From Firm-13 sp964617375 (GTDB lineage Bacteria > Bacillota > Clostridia > Saccharofermentanales > Saccharofermentanaceae), in NCBI GenBank assembly GCA_964617375.1, contig CAZTXQ010000005.1, positions 1-64,000 on the forward strand: 64,000 nucleotides of DNA. Reading direction: 5' to 3'. Positions 16,090 to 23,300 of this stretch are shown here, piece by piece. Numbering within the stretch: position 1 is the first letter of the stretch; each line of letters begins with the position of its first letter. Position numbers and translations under genes: made by a program. Below the pieces are notes generated by a model, which was not told the DNA's origin, made no database searches, and saw only the letters and a program-made list of their open reading frames with translations.

Positions 16090-17805
16090 ATGGAGAAAAG
16101 CAAAGCGATGTCGACTCTCATGAGCAGTCTGCAAATGATGCTCACAACCAGAAAAATTTCTACCGCGATGACGCTGAACGAGCTGGTTTATTTTTGCCAG
16201 AAGATTCCTGTGATCGGCAAGGCCGTTCCGGATACTCTTTACGGTTTGTACGGGGCAAAGACGGTTTGGGTGATCCTGGCCAATCTTGCACGGCTGATGA
16301 AAAGGCTGCTGACAAAAGCGATTTACCTCGGTTCTCTTCTTGCCTCAAGTTATTTTTGCGCCGTCATAACGGGCGGCGACAAGAATTACAACGTTTTTAC
16401 GGATACCGGACGCATCATGACGTTCTTCTTCTTTTTCAGTTATCTTGCGGCGGCGCTTGCCTTCGGGAAAGCACTCAATCTTGATCTCGGCACAGACCTT
16501 CTCATGATTGACAAGATGCATTCCGATGCGGGAAAATACGTCCCCGCACGTATCTACGAGCGAAAAATCATAGATTTTTTCGCGACGATTCCCCTCGCGA
16601 TTGTACTTTCCTTCAGCGATCAATATACGCTCTGGCAGGCTCTTCTGGCTGTCTTTCTGATGACGGCGTCCAAACTTGCATTCGAATCCGCTGTTCTCCT
16701 TTGTTTTGCCATGCTGCGCCGCGTGGCGAAGATCCGATACAGGATCTTGTCCATCCTCTATGTCGGCGCCGGTATTCTGGCCTTCACGGCACCGTTTTAT
16801 ATCGTGATCAAGAAGATCCCGTTCTCGTTCAAGGCGCTTGTCTTCCATCCGGCTTTTGTGATCGGCATCATGGCCGCTGCGATCGCTTCCGTCTTCTACA
16901 TCAACCGATATACCCATTATCGCGAGCTCGCCTGGGTATCGGTGACCAACTACAATCTCGCACTGGATAAGCGCCAAAAAGAGAAGACCAAGACCCAATT
17001 CGGCAATACCACAGAGTTTGCTGCCAAGCTCAATAAGGACGACCTGTCCTCCGACCGCTTTTCGCATCTTTCCGGCTATGCGGACTTTAACCGGATTTTC
17101 TTTCACCGGCATCGCCGCTTCTTTGCGAAAAAAATTCTCTGGCGCACGCTATTAATCGTCCTGACCGTCCTTGCCGCGGCAATTTTTATCCTGACAGGAA
17201 ACCTCGGGGCGGACACAAAGGAGAGGCTTTGGGGGATTTCTTTCCGTATTCTTCCGGTCTGCTTTTTCATCCTGTATACGCTGTCCATGGGGCGTACGGC
17301 TACTGCGGCTATGTTCGCCAACTGTGATGCAGCGATGCTCAGCTACCCCTTCTATCGCGATCCAAAGGTCGTTATTCCCAATTTTTACCTCCGGCTTATG
17401 ACGATCCTCCGCTTTAATGTCCCTGCTTTTTCGCTGGTAGCCGTCCTGGCACTGATGTTCGATCTTTTCTCGAGGGCGATGACGAATATGGATGCCGCCC
17501 TGATCAACTGGTCCATGATCCTTCCGTATCTTGTTACACTCACCATGATGTGGCTGTTCTTTTCCTTTCATGACCTCTTCATCTATTACATTTTGCAGCC
17601 GTACACCTCCGAGCTGGGCGTCAAGAGTAAGCTTTTCAGCATCGTGCAGGGATTCGTCTGGTTTCTGGCATATATCAATCTGCAGATGTCCAAGGTCAAC
17701 ATCTGGATATATATGGCGGTTATCATTGCCGCGACGGCGGTGTATCTTATCGTCGGGCTTCTTTGCATCAACAAATTCTGCGCGAAAACATTTAGACTCA
17801 AGTAA
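16090..17805 (+). CDS. Putative ABC transporter membrane protein, substrate unknown
   Basis: About 571 residues with some ten to twelve hydrophobic segments and a large charged cytoplasmic loop at about 300-340 (KRQKEKTKTQ region). I recognise no named domain. It starts 25 bases after the ATPase gene, and Bacillota often pair such proteins as permeases of exporters. The start is uncertain: a TTG at 16078 lies only 2 bases from GGAGG, ATG 16090 lies 14 bases from it, and ATG 16108 is also in frame. Repeated IVLTVLAAAIFI-like segments support a membrane role. Confidence 0.65.
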   Translation: MEKSKAMSTLMSSLQMMLTTRKISTAMTLNELVYFCQKIPVIGKAVPDTLYGLYGAKTVWVILANLARLMKRLLTKAIYLGSLLASSYFCAVITGGDKNYNVFTDTGRIMTFFFFFSYLAAALAFGKALNLDLGTDLLMIDKMHSDAGKYVPARIYERKIIDFFATIPLAIVLSFSDQYTLWQALLAVFLMTASKLAFESAVLLCFAMLRRVAKIRYRILSILYVGAGILAFTAPFYIVIKKIPFSFKALVFHPAFVIGIMAAAIASVFYINRYTHYRELAWVSVTNYNLALDKRQKEKTKTQFGNTTEFAAKLNKDDLSSDRFSHLSGYADFNRIFFHRHRRFFAKKILWRTLLIVLTVLAAAIFILTGNLGADTKERLWGISFRILPVCFFILYTLSMGRTATAAMFANCDAAMLSYPFYRDPKVVIPNFYLRLMTILRFNVPAFSLVAVLALMFDLFSRAMTNMDAALINWSMILPYLVTLTMMWLFFSFHDLFIYYILQPYTSELGVKSKLFSIVQGFVWFLAYINLQMSKVNIWIYMAVIIAATAVYLIVGLLCINKFCAKTFRLK

Positions 17806-17834
17806 GCACCCTTGTCGTAAGAGACGATTCTTTA

Positions 17835-17863
17835 TTTACATCTGCCGAAAAGAATTGCATAAT
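17835..17863 (+). promoter_or_regulatory. Promoter for pncB
   Basis: TTTACA (17835-17840) and CATAAT (17858-17863), each one base from consensus, are spaced by exactly 17 bases. They lie 38 bases before the pncB start codon. It is a good sigma-A type match. Confidence 0.6.
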
Positions 17864-17901
17864 CGTTTTGATACCGGAAAGGTCATAAAGGAGGACTCAT
17901 T

Positions 17902-19368
17902 ATGATTCCCGCAGCGAATAATTGGAACAGCCGTACGAACATGTCCATGCTGACCGATTTTTACGAGCTTACCATGGGCAAAGGATATCTCGAGCAGGGT
18001 CTCGAGAACCGGATCGCCTATTTTGATTTGTTTTTCAGGCAGGTTCCCGAACAGGGCGGATATGCCATTATGGCCGGCGTCGAACAGATGATCGACTATC
18101 TAAAGGACCTGCATTTTACGAAAGAGGATATTACTTTTCTTCGCGACAACTACGGATTTGACGAGGATTTCCTTTCTTTCCTCGAGGAATTCAAGTTCAC
18201 CTGTGATGTCTGGGCCATTCCCGAAGGAACTCCGATTTTCCCCGGGGAACCGCTTGTGAAGGTGAGAGGCCCGATCATGCAGGCACAGATGATCGAGACG
18301 ATGCTTCTGGTTACCATCAACCATCAGAGTCTGATCGCGACAAAGACCGCCCGTATCGTGCGCGCCTCCAAGGGCCGTCCGGTTATGGAGTTCGGTGCCA
18401 GACGCGCGCAGGGCTATGACGCGTCGGTACTCGGTGCGAGAGCCGCCTATATCGCCGGTGTCGCCGGCACTTCCTGTACGATTTGCGGTCAGCAGTTCGG
18501 CATTCCGCTGTCGGGTACGATGGCACACAGCTGGGTACAGCTTTTCGACAGCGAGTTCGACGCTTTTAAGGCATATGCCGAGGCATATCCGAGCAAGACG
18601 CTTCTTCTCGTAGATACCTATAATGTCTTAAAATCCGGTATTCCCAACGCGATCCGCGTGGCGCACGAAGTGCTCGAGCCGAAAGGCGAGAGACTTAAGG
18701 GCATTCGAATTGACAGCGGCGACTTAACGTACCTGACGCAGGAAACGCGTAAAATGCTGGACGCGGAAGGACTTACCGACTGTAAAATCACTGTAAGCAA
18801 CGCGCTCGACGAATATCTTATCCGCGATCTGATTCTTCAGGGGGCCGCGATCGATTCCTTCGGCGTCGGAGAGCGCCTGATCACATCCCGGGCCGAGCCC
18901 GTTTTCGGCGGTGTCTATAAGCTCAGTGCGATCGAGAAGGATGGTCAGGTGGTTCCCAAGATGAAGATCTCCGAGAACTTCGGCAAGGTTACGACGCCCT
19001 GCAGCAAGGAAATCTACCGTTTCTATGACAAAACGACGGGGAAAGCGATCGCGGATGTCATCACGATCGAAGGCGAAGTGATTGACGAGTCGCGTCCGTA
19101 TGAGATCTTTGATCCGATCCAGACCTGGAAACGCAAGCTCCTTACCAACTTCACGGTGAGAAAGATTCTCGAGCCGATTTTCAGGAACGGCGAATGCGTA
19201 TACGAGCAGCCTTCGATTCTGGAAATGCGCTCTTATTGCGAAAAGGAAGTCGAAACTCTCTGGGAATCGGTCAAGAGATTCGAAAATCCGCAGACCTATT
19301 ATGTCGATCTTTCGCTGGATCTCTGGAACGTAAGAAACGAAATTCTTCATGCCCATCAGAACAGCTAA
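17902..19368 (+). CDS. pncB: Nicotinate phosphoribosyltransferase
   Basis: This enzyme makes nicotinate mononucleotide from nicotinate and PRPP in the NAD salvage pathway. The 488-residue protein begins with MLTDFYELTMGKGYLEQG, then has FGARRAQGYDASVLGARAA near 165 (phosphate region), MAHSWVQLF near 207, and IRIDSGDLTYLTQETRK near 270, all family signatures. ATG follows AAAGGAGGACTCATT. It has its own promoter and is followed in the same frame phase by the cyclophilin leader. Confidence 0.95.
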   Translation: MIPAANNWNSRTNMSMLTDFYELTMGKGYLEQGLENRIAYFDLFFRQVPEQGGYAIMAGVEQMIDYLKDLHFTKEDITFLRDNYGFDEDFLSFLEEFKFTCDVWAIPEGTPIFPGEPLVKVRGPIMQAQMIETMLLVTINHQSLIATKTARIVRASKGRPVMEFGARRAQGYDASVLGARAAYIAGVAGTSCTICGQQFGIPLSGTMAHSWVQLFDSEFDAFKAYAEAYPSKTLLLVDTYNVLKSGIPNAIRVAHEVLEPKGERLKGIRIDSGDLTYLTQETRKMLDAEGLTDCKITVSNALDEYLIRDLILQGAAIDSFGVGERLITSRAEPVFGGVYKLSAIEKDGQVVPKMKISENFGKVTTPCSKEIYRFYDKTTGKAIADVITIEGEVIDESRPYEIFDPIQTWKRKLLTNFTVRKILEPIFRNGECVYEQPSILEMRSYCEKEVETLWESVKRFENPQTYYVDLSLDLWNVRNEILHAHQNS

Positions 19369-19382
19369 AAGCAAATAAAAAT

Positions 19383-19443
19383 AAAGGAGGAAGCGGTCTT
19401 AACTTCACGAACCCGGGTTTGCCGGGCAGACCGCGAAGAAAAC
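19383..19443 (+). promoter_or_regulatory. Shine-Dalgarno and start separated by a perfect hairpin
   Basis: AAAGGAGG at 19383-19390 lies 53 bases before ATG 19444, too far to act directly. Between them GCGGTCT (19393-19399) pairs with AGACCGC (19428-19434), and CCCGG (19412-19416) pairs with CCGGG (19422-19426). If this folds, only about 11 bases remain between Shine-Dalgarno and ATG. No in-frame ATG, GTG or TTG lies in between. This resembles the hairpin-bridged initiation known for phage T4 gene 38. Confidence 0.5.
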
Positions 19444-19935
19444 ATGGAGAACATGGTACATCCGACAGTCAGAATTGAAATGGAAAAAGGTGACATCATC
19501 CGCGCAGAGCTTTACGAGGATATCGCGCCGGTCAGCGTCAAGAATTTTATCGATCTCATTAACAAAGGGTTCTACGACGGCCTTATTTTTCACAGAGTGA
19601 TCCCCGGCTTCATGATACAGGGCGGATGCCCGAACGGTACGGGTATGGGCGGCCCGGGATATCAGATTAAGGGCGAATTTTCCGGGAACGGTGTCCCGAA
19701 TCCCATAAGACACCAGAGAGGCGTACTCTCCATGGCCCGCTCGATGTCGCCGAATTCAGCCGGAAGCCAGTTCTTTATCATGCACAAGGATGCGACGCAC
19801 TTAGACGGACAGTATGCCGCTTTCGGCAAAGTAATCGAGGGTATGGAAGTGGTCGACAAAATCGCTCTCGCGAAGACCGACCGTCAGGACAGGCCGCTCG
19901 AGGACCAGAAGATTCATAAGATCACGGTCGAGTAA
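19444..19935 (+). CDS. Peptidyl-prolyl cis-trans isomerase, cyclophilin type
   Basis: A 163-residue cytoplasmic cyclophilin that catalyses proline isomerisation. The catalytic block FHRVIPGFMIQGG is near residue 55, followed by GRAxSPNSAGSQFFI-like MARSMSPNSAGSQFFI near 98 and LDGQYAAFGKVIEGM near 120. There is no signal peptide. The start is ATG 19444 or ATG 19453; the only strong Shine-Dalgarno is distant and separated by a hairpin. It lies 75 bases after pncB and is followed by a terminator. Confidence 0.93.
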   Translation: MENMVHPTVRIEMEKGDIIRAELYEDIAPVSVKNFIDLINKGFYDGLIFHRVIPGFMIQGGCPNGTGMGGPGYQIKGEFSGNGVPNPIRHQRGVLSMARSMSPNSAGSQFFIMHKDATHLDGQYAAFGKVIEGMEVVDKIALAKTDRQDRPLEDQKIHKITVE

Positions 19936-19997
19936 ACCCCGGATTCTCCGCGCAAACAGCCGCTCAAGAGATCGGGACATAAGAAATTTGCCGAGGG

Positions 19998-20027
19998 GCA
20001 CATCCGCGAATTCGGGTGTGCTCTTTT
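19998..20027 (+). terminator. Rho-independent terminator after the cyclophilin gene
   Basis: GCACATCCG (19998-20006) pairs with CGGGTGTGC (20013-20021), nine pairs with one G-U, loop of six, followed by TCTTTTT. It separates pncB and the cyclophilin from the next gene. Confidence 0.75.
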
Positions 20028-20049
20028 TCGAAAACGGAAAAGGTGTTTC

Positions 20050-20595
20050 ATGTTATATTTGAACAACACGGATAAGAACGGTCTGGATTTGCCGCATACG
20101 CTGATCCATATCTACTCGGCGCTCGGAGACCCGGTCCTGTATTCCGACTTTAAGTTGAGACTCTGTGCGATCCTGTCTCCCGAAAAAGAATCCGGTTTCA
20201 GCTGCAGGTTTGACATTCTTCTTTCTTCGCCGAATGTAAATGCAAGTATCGAAAGTGACGTTTCGGCCGGTGATGTCTTCGAATTCTACAGGAATCTTCA
20301 AACCGTCATCAGGAATAGAAGCGGACACGCGGAACTGAAAGAAGAGGGGAGACGCACCAGGACAGACCTGTTCGTTTCTTACGAGAAGAACGGTACATGC
20401 TCGCTCTCCGGCTTCGTGCATGATCCGGATGAACGTGTGCACCCGTCTGCCTACCGCGGCGTGAACTTCCATCTTGTCTGCGAACCGGCGATGATCGCCG
20501 GGTCGCTGGCGGAATTTAAGAAGCTCTTCGACGAGCTCGAAAAGCGGACCGGATACACAGGCCTGTACGGCGATCCGGACGGAGAAGATGAATGA
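20050..20595 (+). CDS. Hypothetical protein, 181 residues
   Basis: I do not recognise this protein. It is soluble-looking, with no signal peptide and no membrane segment, and has mixed hydrophobic and acidic stretches (DILLSSPNVNASIES near 57, GVNFHLVCEP near 137) and a C-terminal helix ending in an acidic tail DPDGEDE. ATG 20050 follows AAAAGGTGTTTC. It lies directly after a terminator and 7 bases from the convergent glycosyltransferase, so it appears monocistronic. Codon use looks like its neighbours, which supports it being a real gene. Confidence 0.65.
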   Translation: MLYLNNTDKNGLDLPHTLIHIYSALGDPVLYSDFKLRLCAILSPEKESGFSCRFDILLSSPNVNASIESDVSAGDVFEFYRNLQTVIRNRSGHAELKEEGRRTRTDLFVSYEKNGTCSLSGFVHDPDERVHPSAYRGVNFHLVCEPAMIAGSLAEFKKLFDELEKRTGYTGLYGDPDGEDE

Positions 20596-20602
20596 AGACC
20601 GC

Positions 20603-21526
20603 TTATTTTTTCTTTCGAATGATATAGAGGGGACGCCTTTTCACTTCCATATAGGTGCGGGCGAGATATTCGCCCAGGATTCCGAGTGCCAGGAGCGTGA
20701 TTCCGCCGAGAAACAGTATGAACGCCAACAGCGACGGATATCCCGGTACGGGTATGCCCCAGATCAGGGTGCGGATAACGTAATAAATAATATAGATGAA
20801 AGAGGCGGCCGATACAAAGAAGCCGCTGAAGGTTGCGAGCCGGAGCGGCACCGTCGTAAAAGAGACGATTCCGTCCATCGCGTATTTGAAAAGCTTCCAG
20901 AAAGACCACTTCGTCTCACCGGCCGCTCTTTCTATGTTCTCGTATTCGATCCATTCCGTCCGGAATCCGACCCAGCTGAAGATACCTTTCGAAAAGCGCT
21001 GACGCTCCGAAAGACTTAAGATCGCATCCGCGACCTCGTGGGTCATTACGCGGAAGTCTCTTGCGCCGTCGACGATTTCGACGTCGGTCATACGGTTGAT
21101 CAGACGGTAGAAAAACCTTGCAAAGAAGCTGCGGATCTTCGGTTCGCCCTTTCTGGTGACCCGCCGCGTCGCGACCATGTCGATTTCGCCCTTAAGGAGG
21201 ATATCGAACATCTGCGGCAGAAGGGAGGGCGGATCCTGCATGTCGGCGTCAAGGATAGCAACCCATTCGCCCCGGGCTTCGTTTAAGCCGGCATACATTC
21301 CGGCTTCTTTGCCGAAATTGCGGGAAAAGGACAGGTAGTGGACAGACGCATCGCGGGCCGCAAGATCCTCGAGGATCGGGAGCGTCCTGTCGCGTGATCC
21401 GTCGTCCACAAAGATGTATTCGTATTCGAATTCGGGACGCAGCGCTTTTACATCCTCCAATGCTTTCCACAGAATCGGAAGAGATGCTTCTTCGTTATAG
21501 CAGGGGATGATCAGGCTGATCAGCAA
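20603..21526 (-). CDS. GT2 polyprenyl-phosphate glycosyltransferase, GtrB/DPM type
   Basis: The 307-residue protein has the GT2 fold at the N-terminus (LISLIIPCYNEEASLP, FVDDGSRDRT near 40, ILDADMQDPP near 93) and two C-terminal membrane segments (about 235-260 and 268-292), the layout of enzymes that load a sugar onto undecaprenyl phosphate such as GtrB or CsbB. It ends in a lysine-rich tail (RKKK). Its start follows GAGGTGATTTCCC on the minus strand. It points away from the membrane protein at 21690, which may use the lipid-linked sugar. Confidence 0.88.
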   Translation of the reverse strand: MLISLIIPCYNEEASLPILWKALEDVKALRPEFEYEYIFVDDGSRDRTLPILEDLAARDASVHYLSFSRNFGKEAGMYAGLNEARGEWVAILDADMQDPPSLLPQMFDILLKGEIDMVATRRVTRKGEPKIRSFFARFFYRLINRMTDVEIVDGARDFRVMTHEVADAILSLSERQRFSKGIFSWVGFRTEWIEYENIERAAGETKWSFWKLFKYAMDGIVSFTTVPLRLATFSGFFVSAASFIYIIYYVIRTLIWGIPVPGYPSLLAFILFLGGITLLALGILGEYLARTYMEVKRRPLYIIRKKK

Positions 21527-21689
21527 GGGAAATCACCTCGCATTTCTATCGTTCCGGTTGCTTATTAATCAAGTATACTACATGTAAGCCGGTTTTGTTT
21601 CTTTGCCGAAACCGTTTCTTTCCCAAGCCTTTCCGGTCAAAGACAATTGACTTATAATGATTTAAGAAAAATGGCGGAGGCTTCATCTA

Positions 21690-23210
21690 ATGGGCAAAAA
21701 GCTGGATAGAATCATGTATGATGCGGGTATCCTGTATATAGCGATCCCGGTGTTTATTTTTCTCGTCGGCTGGACGCGGCCGGCGGTCTTTATACCGGTC
21801 GGAGCCATCTTTCTTGTGAGTCTTTACTTCCTCCTGAGAAACCGCCCCGAAGAAATTGCCTTCCATATCGGCAAGAAGCAGATTTTTCTCTTTGCCGGGT
21901 GCATTCTGATTCTTGCCGCGTGGCTTTATTTTTCCGGAATCGGCGGTTTTTCTTTCCAGAATTCGGATTACACATACAGAAACGCTATTTTTCGCGACCT
22001 GATCGATAAAAACTGGCCGGTTACCTATACGTTCGAGACCTCCGACGCGACCAGCCTTCCCGGAGTCAACGCGCTGCCGCAACACGCGATGATGGTGTAT
22101 TACATCGCATTCTGGCTTCCGGCGTCGCTTGCCGGCAAACTGATCGGTTGGTACGGGGCCAATGTATTCCTCTTTTTCTGGACGCTGGCCGGCCTTATCC
22201 TGGTCGTGTATTTTCTGTTCCGTACGTTGCGGCGCATCAGCATTCGATCCGTCCTGATCCTGATCTTCTTTTCGGGTCTCGATGTACTCGGCTATCTCTG
22301 GGCTTCGAGAGGCGCTTTGCCGGGTCTTACGGATCATATCGAATGGTGGTCGGATTATTACCAGTATTCGTCCAATACGACGCTTCTCTACTGGGTATTT
22401 AACCAGACCATTGTGTTCTGGCTAGTGATGCTTCTACTGATGAACATCAAGAATTCCAAATCGCTGTTCTTTTTGTACTCCCTGCTTCTTTTATACGGAC
22501 CGTTCCCGTTTCTGGGGATGCTTCCTTTTGTCCTCTGGAAGGCGTATCAGGGTTTTCCGCTGTTGTCGGACAATCGGGAAAGGAACCCGGTCACGCGCTT
22601 TCTGCTCTGGGGATTATCCGGGATCAGACGCGCCGTCAGTTTCGAAAACATCGCGGGAGGAATCTCGGTTCTTGCCGTTGTGTATTTGTACTTTCAGAGC
22701 AACGTCACAGGCGGCCGGAAAATGGGAATCAGCCAGATCTATTCTTCGCTGCCTGTGTTTCTGCTGTTTGAAGTCGGTCTTTACCTTGCCTTTTTGTCGG
22801 TTATCTTTTACCGGAAGCCGATATTCTGGATCTGTACGGCAAGCTTCCTTCTGATTCCGCTTTATCAGGTAGGCTTAGGCCAGGATTTTTGCATGAGAGT
22901 GTCGATTCCCGCTCTTTTCGCGCTGCAGCTCATGATTCAGAAAGAGCTTCTCGGCCGGGAAAAAGAAATCCGCCCGTCTCTTACCATCCACGACCGGAAG
23001 CTTCTGGCCGTCATACTTTCCGTCATGCTCCTGATCGGCACGGTTGTCCCGGTCGAGGAGATGTCGCGTTCGATCTGGTATACTTCGTCACAGGGAAGAA
23101 CCTGGTCCGACACCTTGAAGAGCTTAGACAATGCCGGTGTAACGGCGACAAATTTTGTAGGTACGACGGACGGCAATTTCTTCTACCGTTATCTGGCCCG
23201 AAAAGGGTGA
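21690..23210 (+). CDS. Multipass membrane protein, GT-C-like
   Basis: The 506-residue protein has about twelve hydrophobic segments and a polar stretch near residue 90-130 (NSDYTYRNAIFRDL and TSLPGVNALPQHAMMVYY) that lies where GT-C glycosyltransferases carry their first extracellular loop. I recognise no named family. ATG follows ATGGCGGAGGCTTCATCTA. A TATAAT lies at 21653-21658 but its -35 is poor. It is divergent from the polyprenyl-phosphate glycosyltransferase at 20603-21526, so use of lipid-linked sugar is a plausible inference. Confidence 0.6.
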   Translation: MGKKLDRIMYDAGILYIAIPVFIFLVGWTRPAVFIPVGAIFLVSLYFLLRNRPEEIAFHIGKKQIFLFAGCILILAAWLYFSGIGGFSFQNSDYTYRNAIFRDLIDKNWPVTYTFETSDATSLPGVNALPQHAMMVYYIAFWLPASLAGKLIGWYGANVFLFFWTLAGLILVVYFLFRTLRRISIRSVLILIFFSGLDVLGYLWASRGALPGLTDHIEWWSDYYQYSSNTTLLYWVFNQTIVFWLVMLLLMNIKNSKSLFFLYSLLLLYGPFPFLGMLPFVLWKAYQGFPLLSDNRERNPVTRFLLWGLSGIRRAVSFENIAGGISVLAVVYLYFQSNVTGGRKMGISQIYSSLPVFLLFEVGLYLAFLSVIFYRKPIFWICTASFLLIPLYQVGLGQDFCMRVSIPALFALQLMIQKELLGREKEIRPSLTIHDRKLLAVILSVMLLIGTVVPVEEMSRSIWYTSSQGRTWSDTLKSLDNAGVTATNFVGTTDGNFFYRYLARKG

Positions 23211-23300
23211 CGGGCAGCTTGCCTTTTAACTTGTCCGGCATTGCTCTATAATAAGGGAAATATACGGAATGAATTCCGGCAGAAGGAGACAGGCGCAAAC

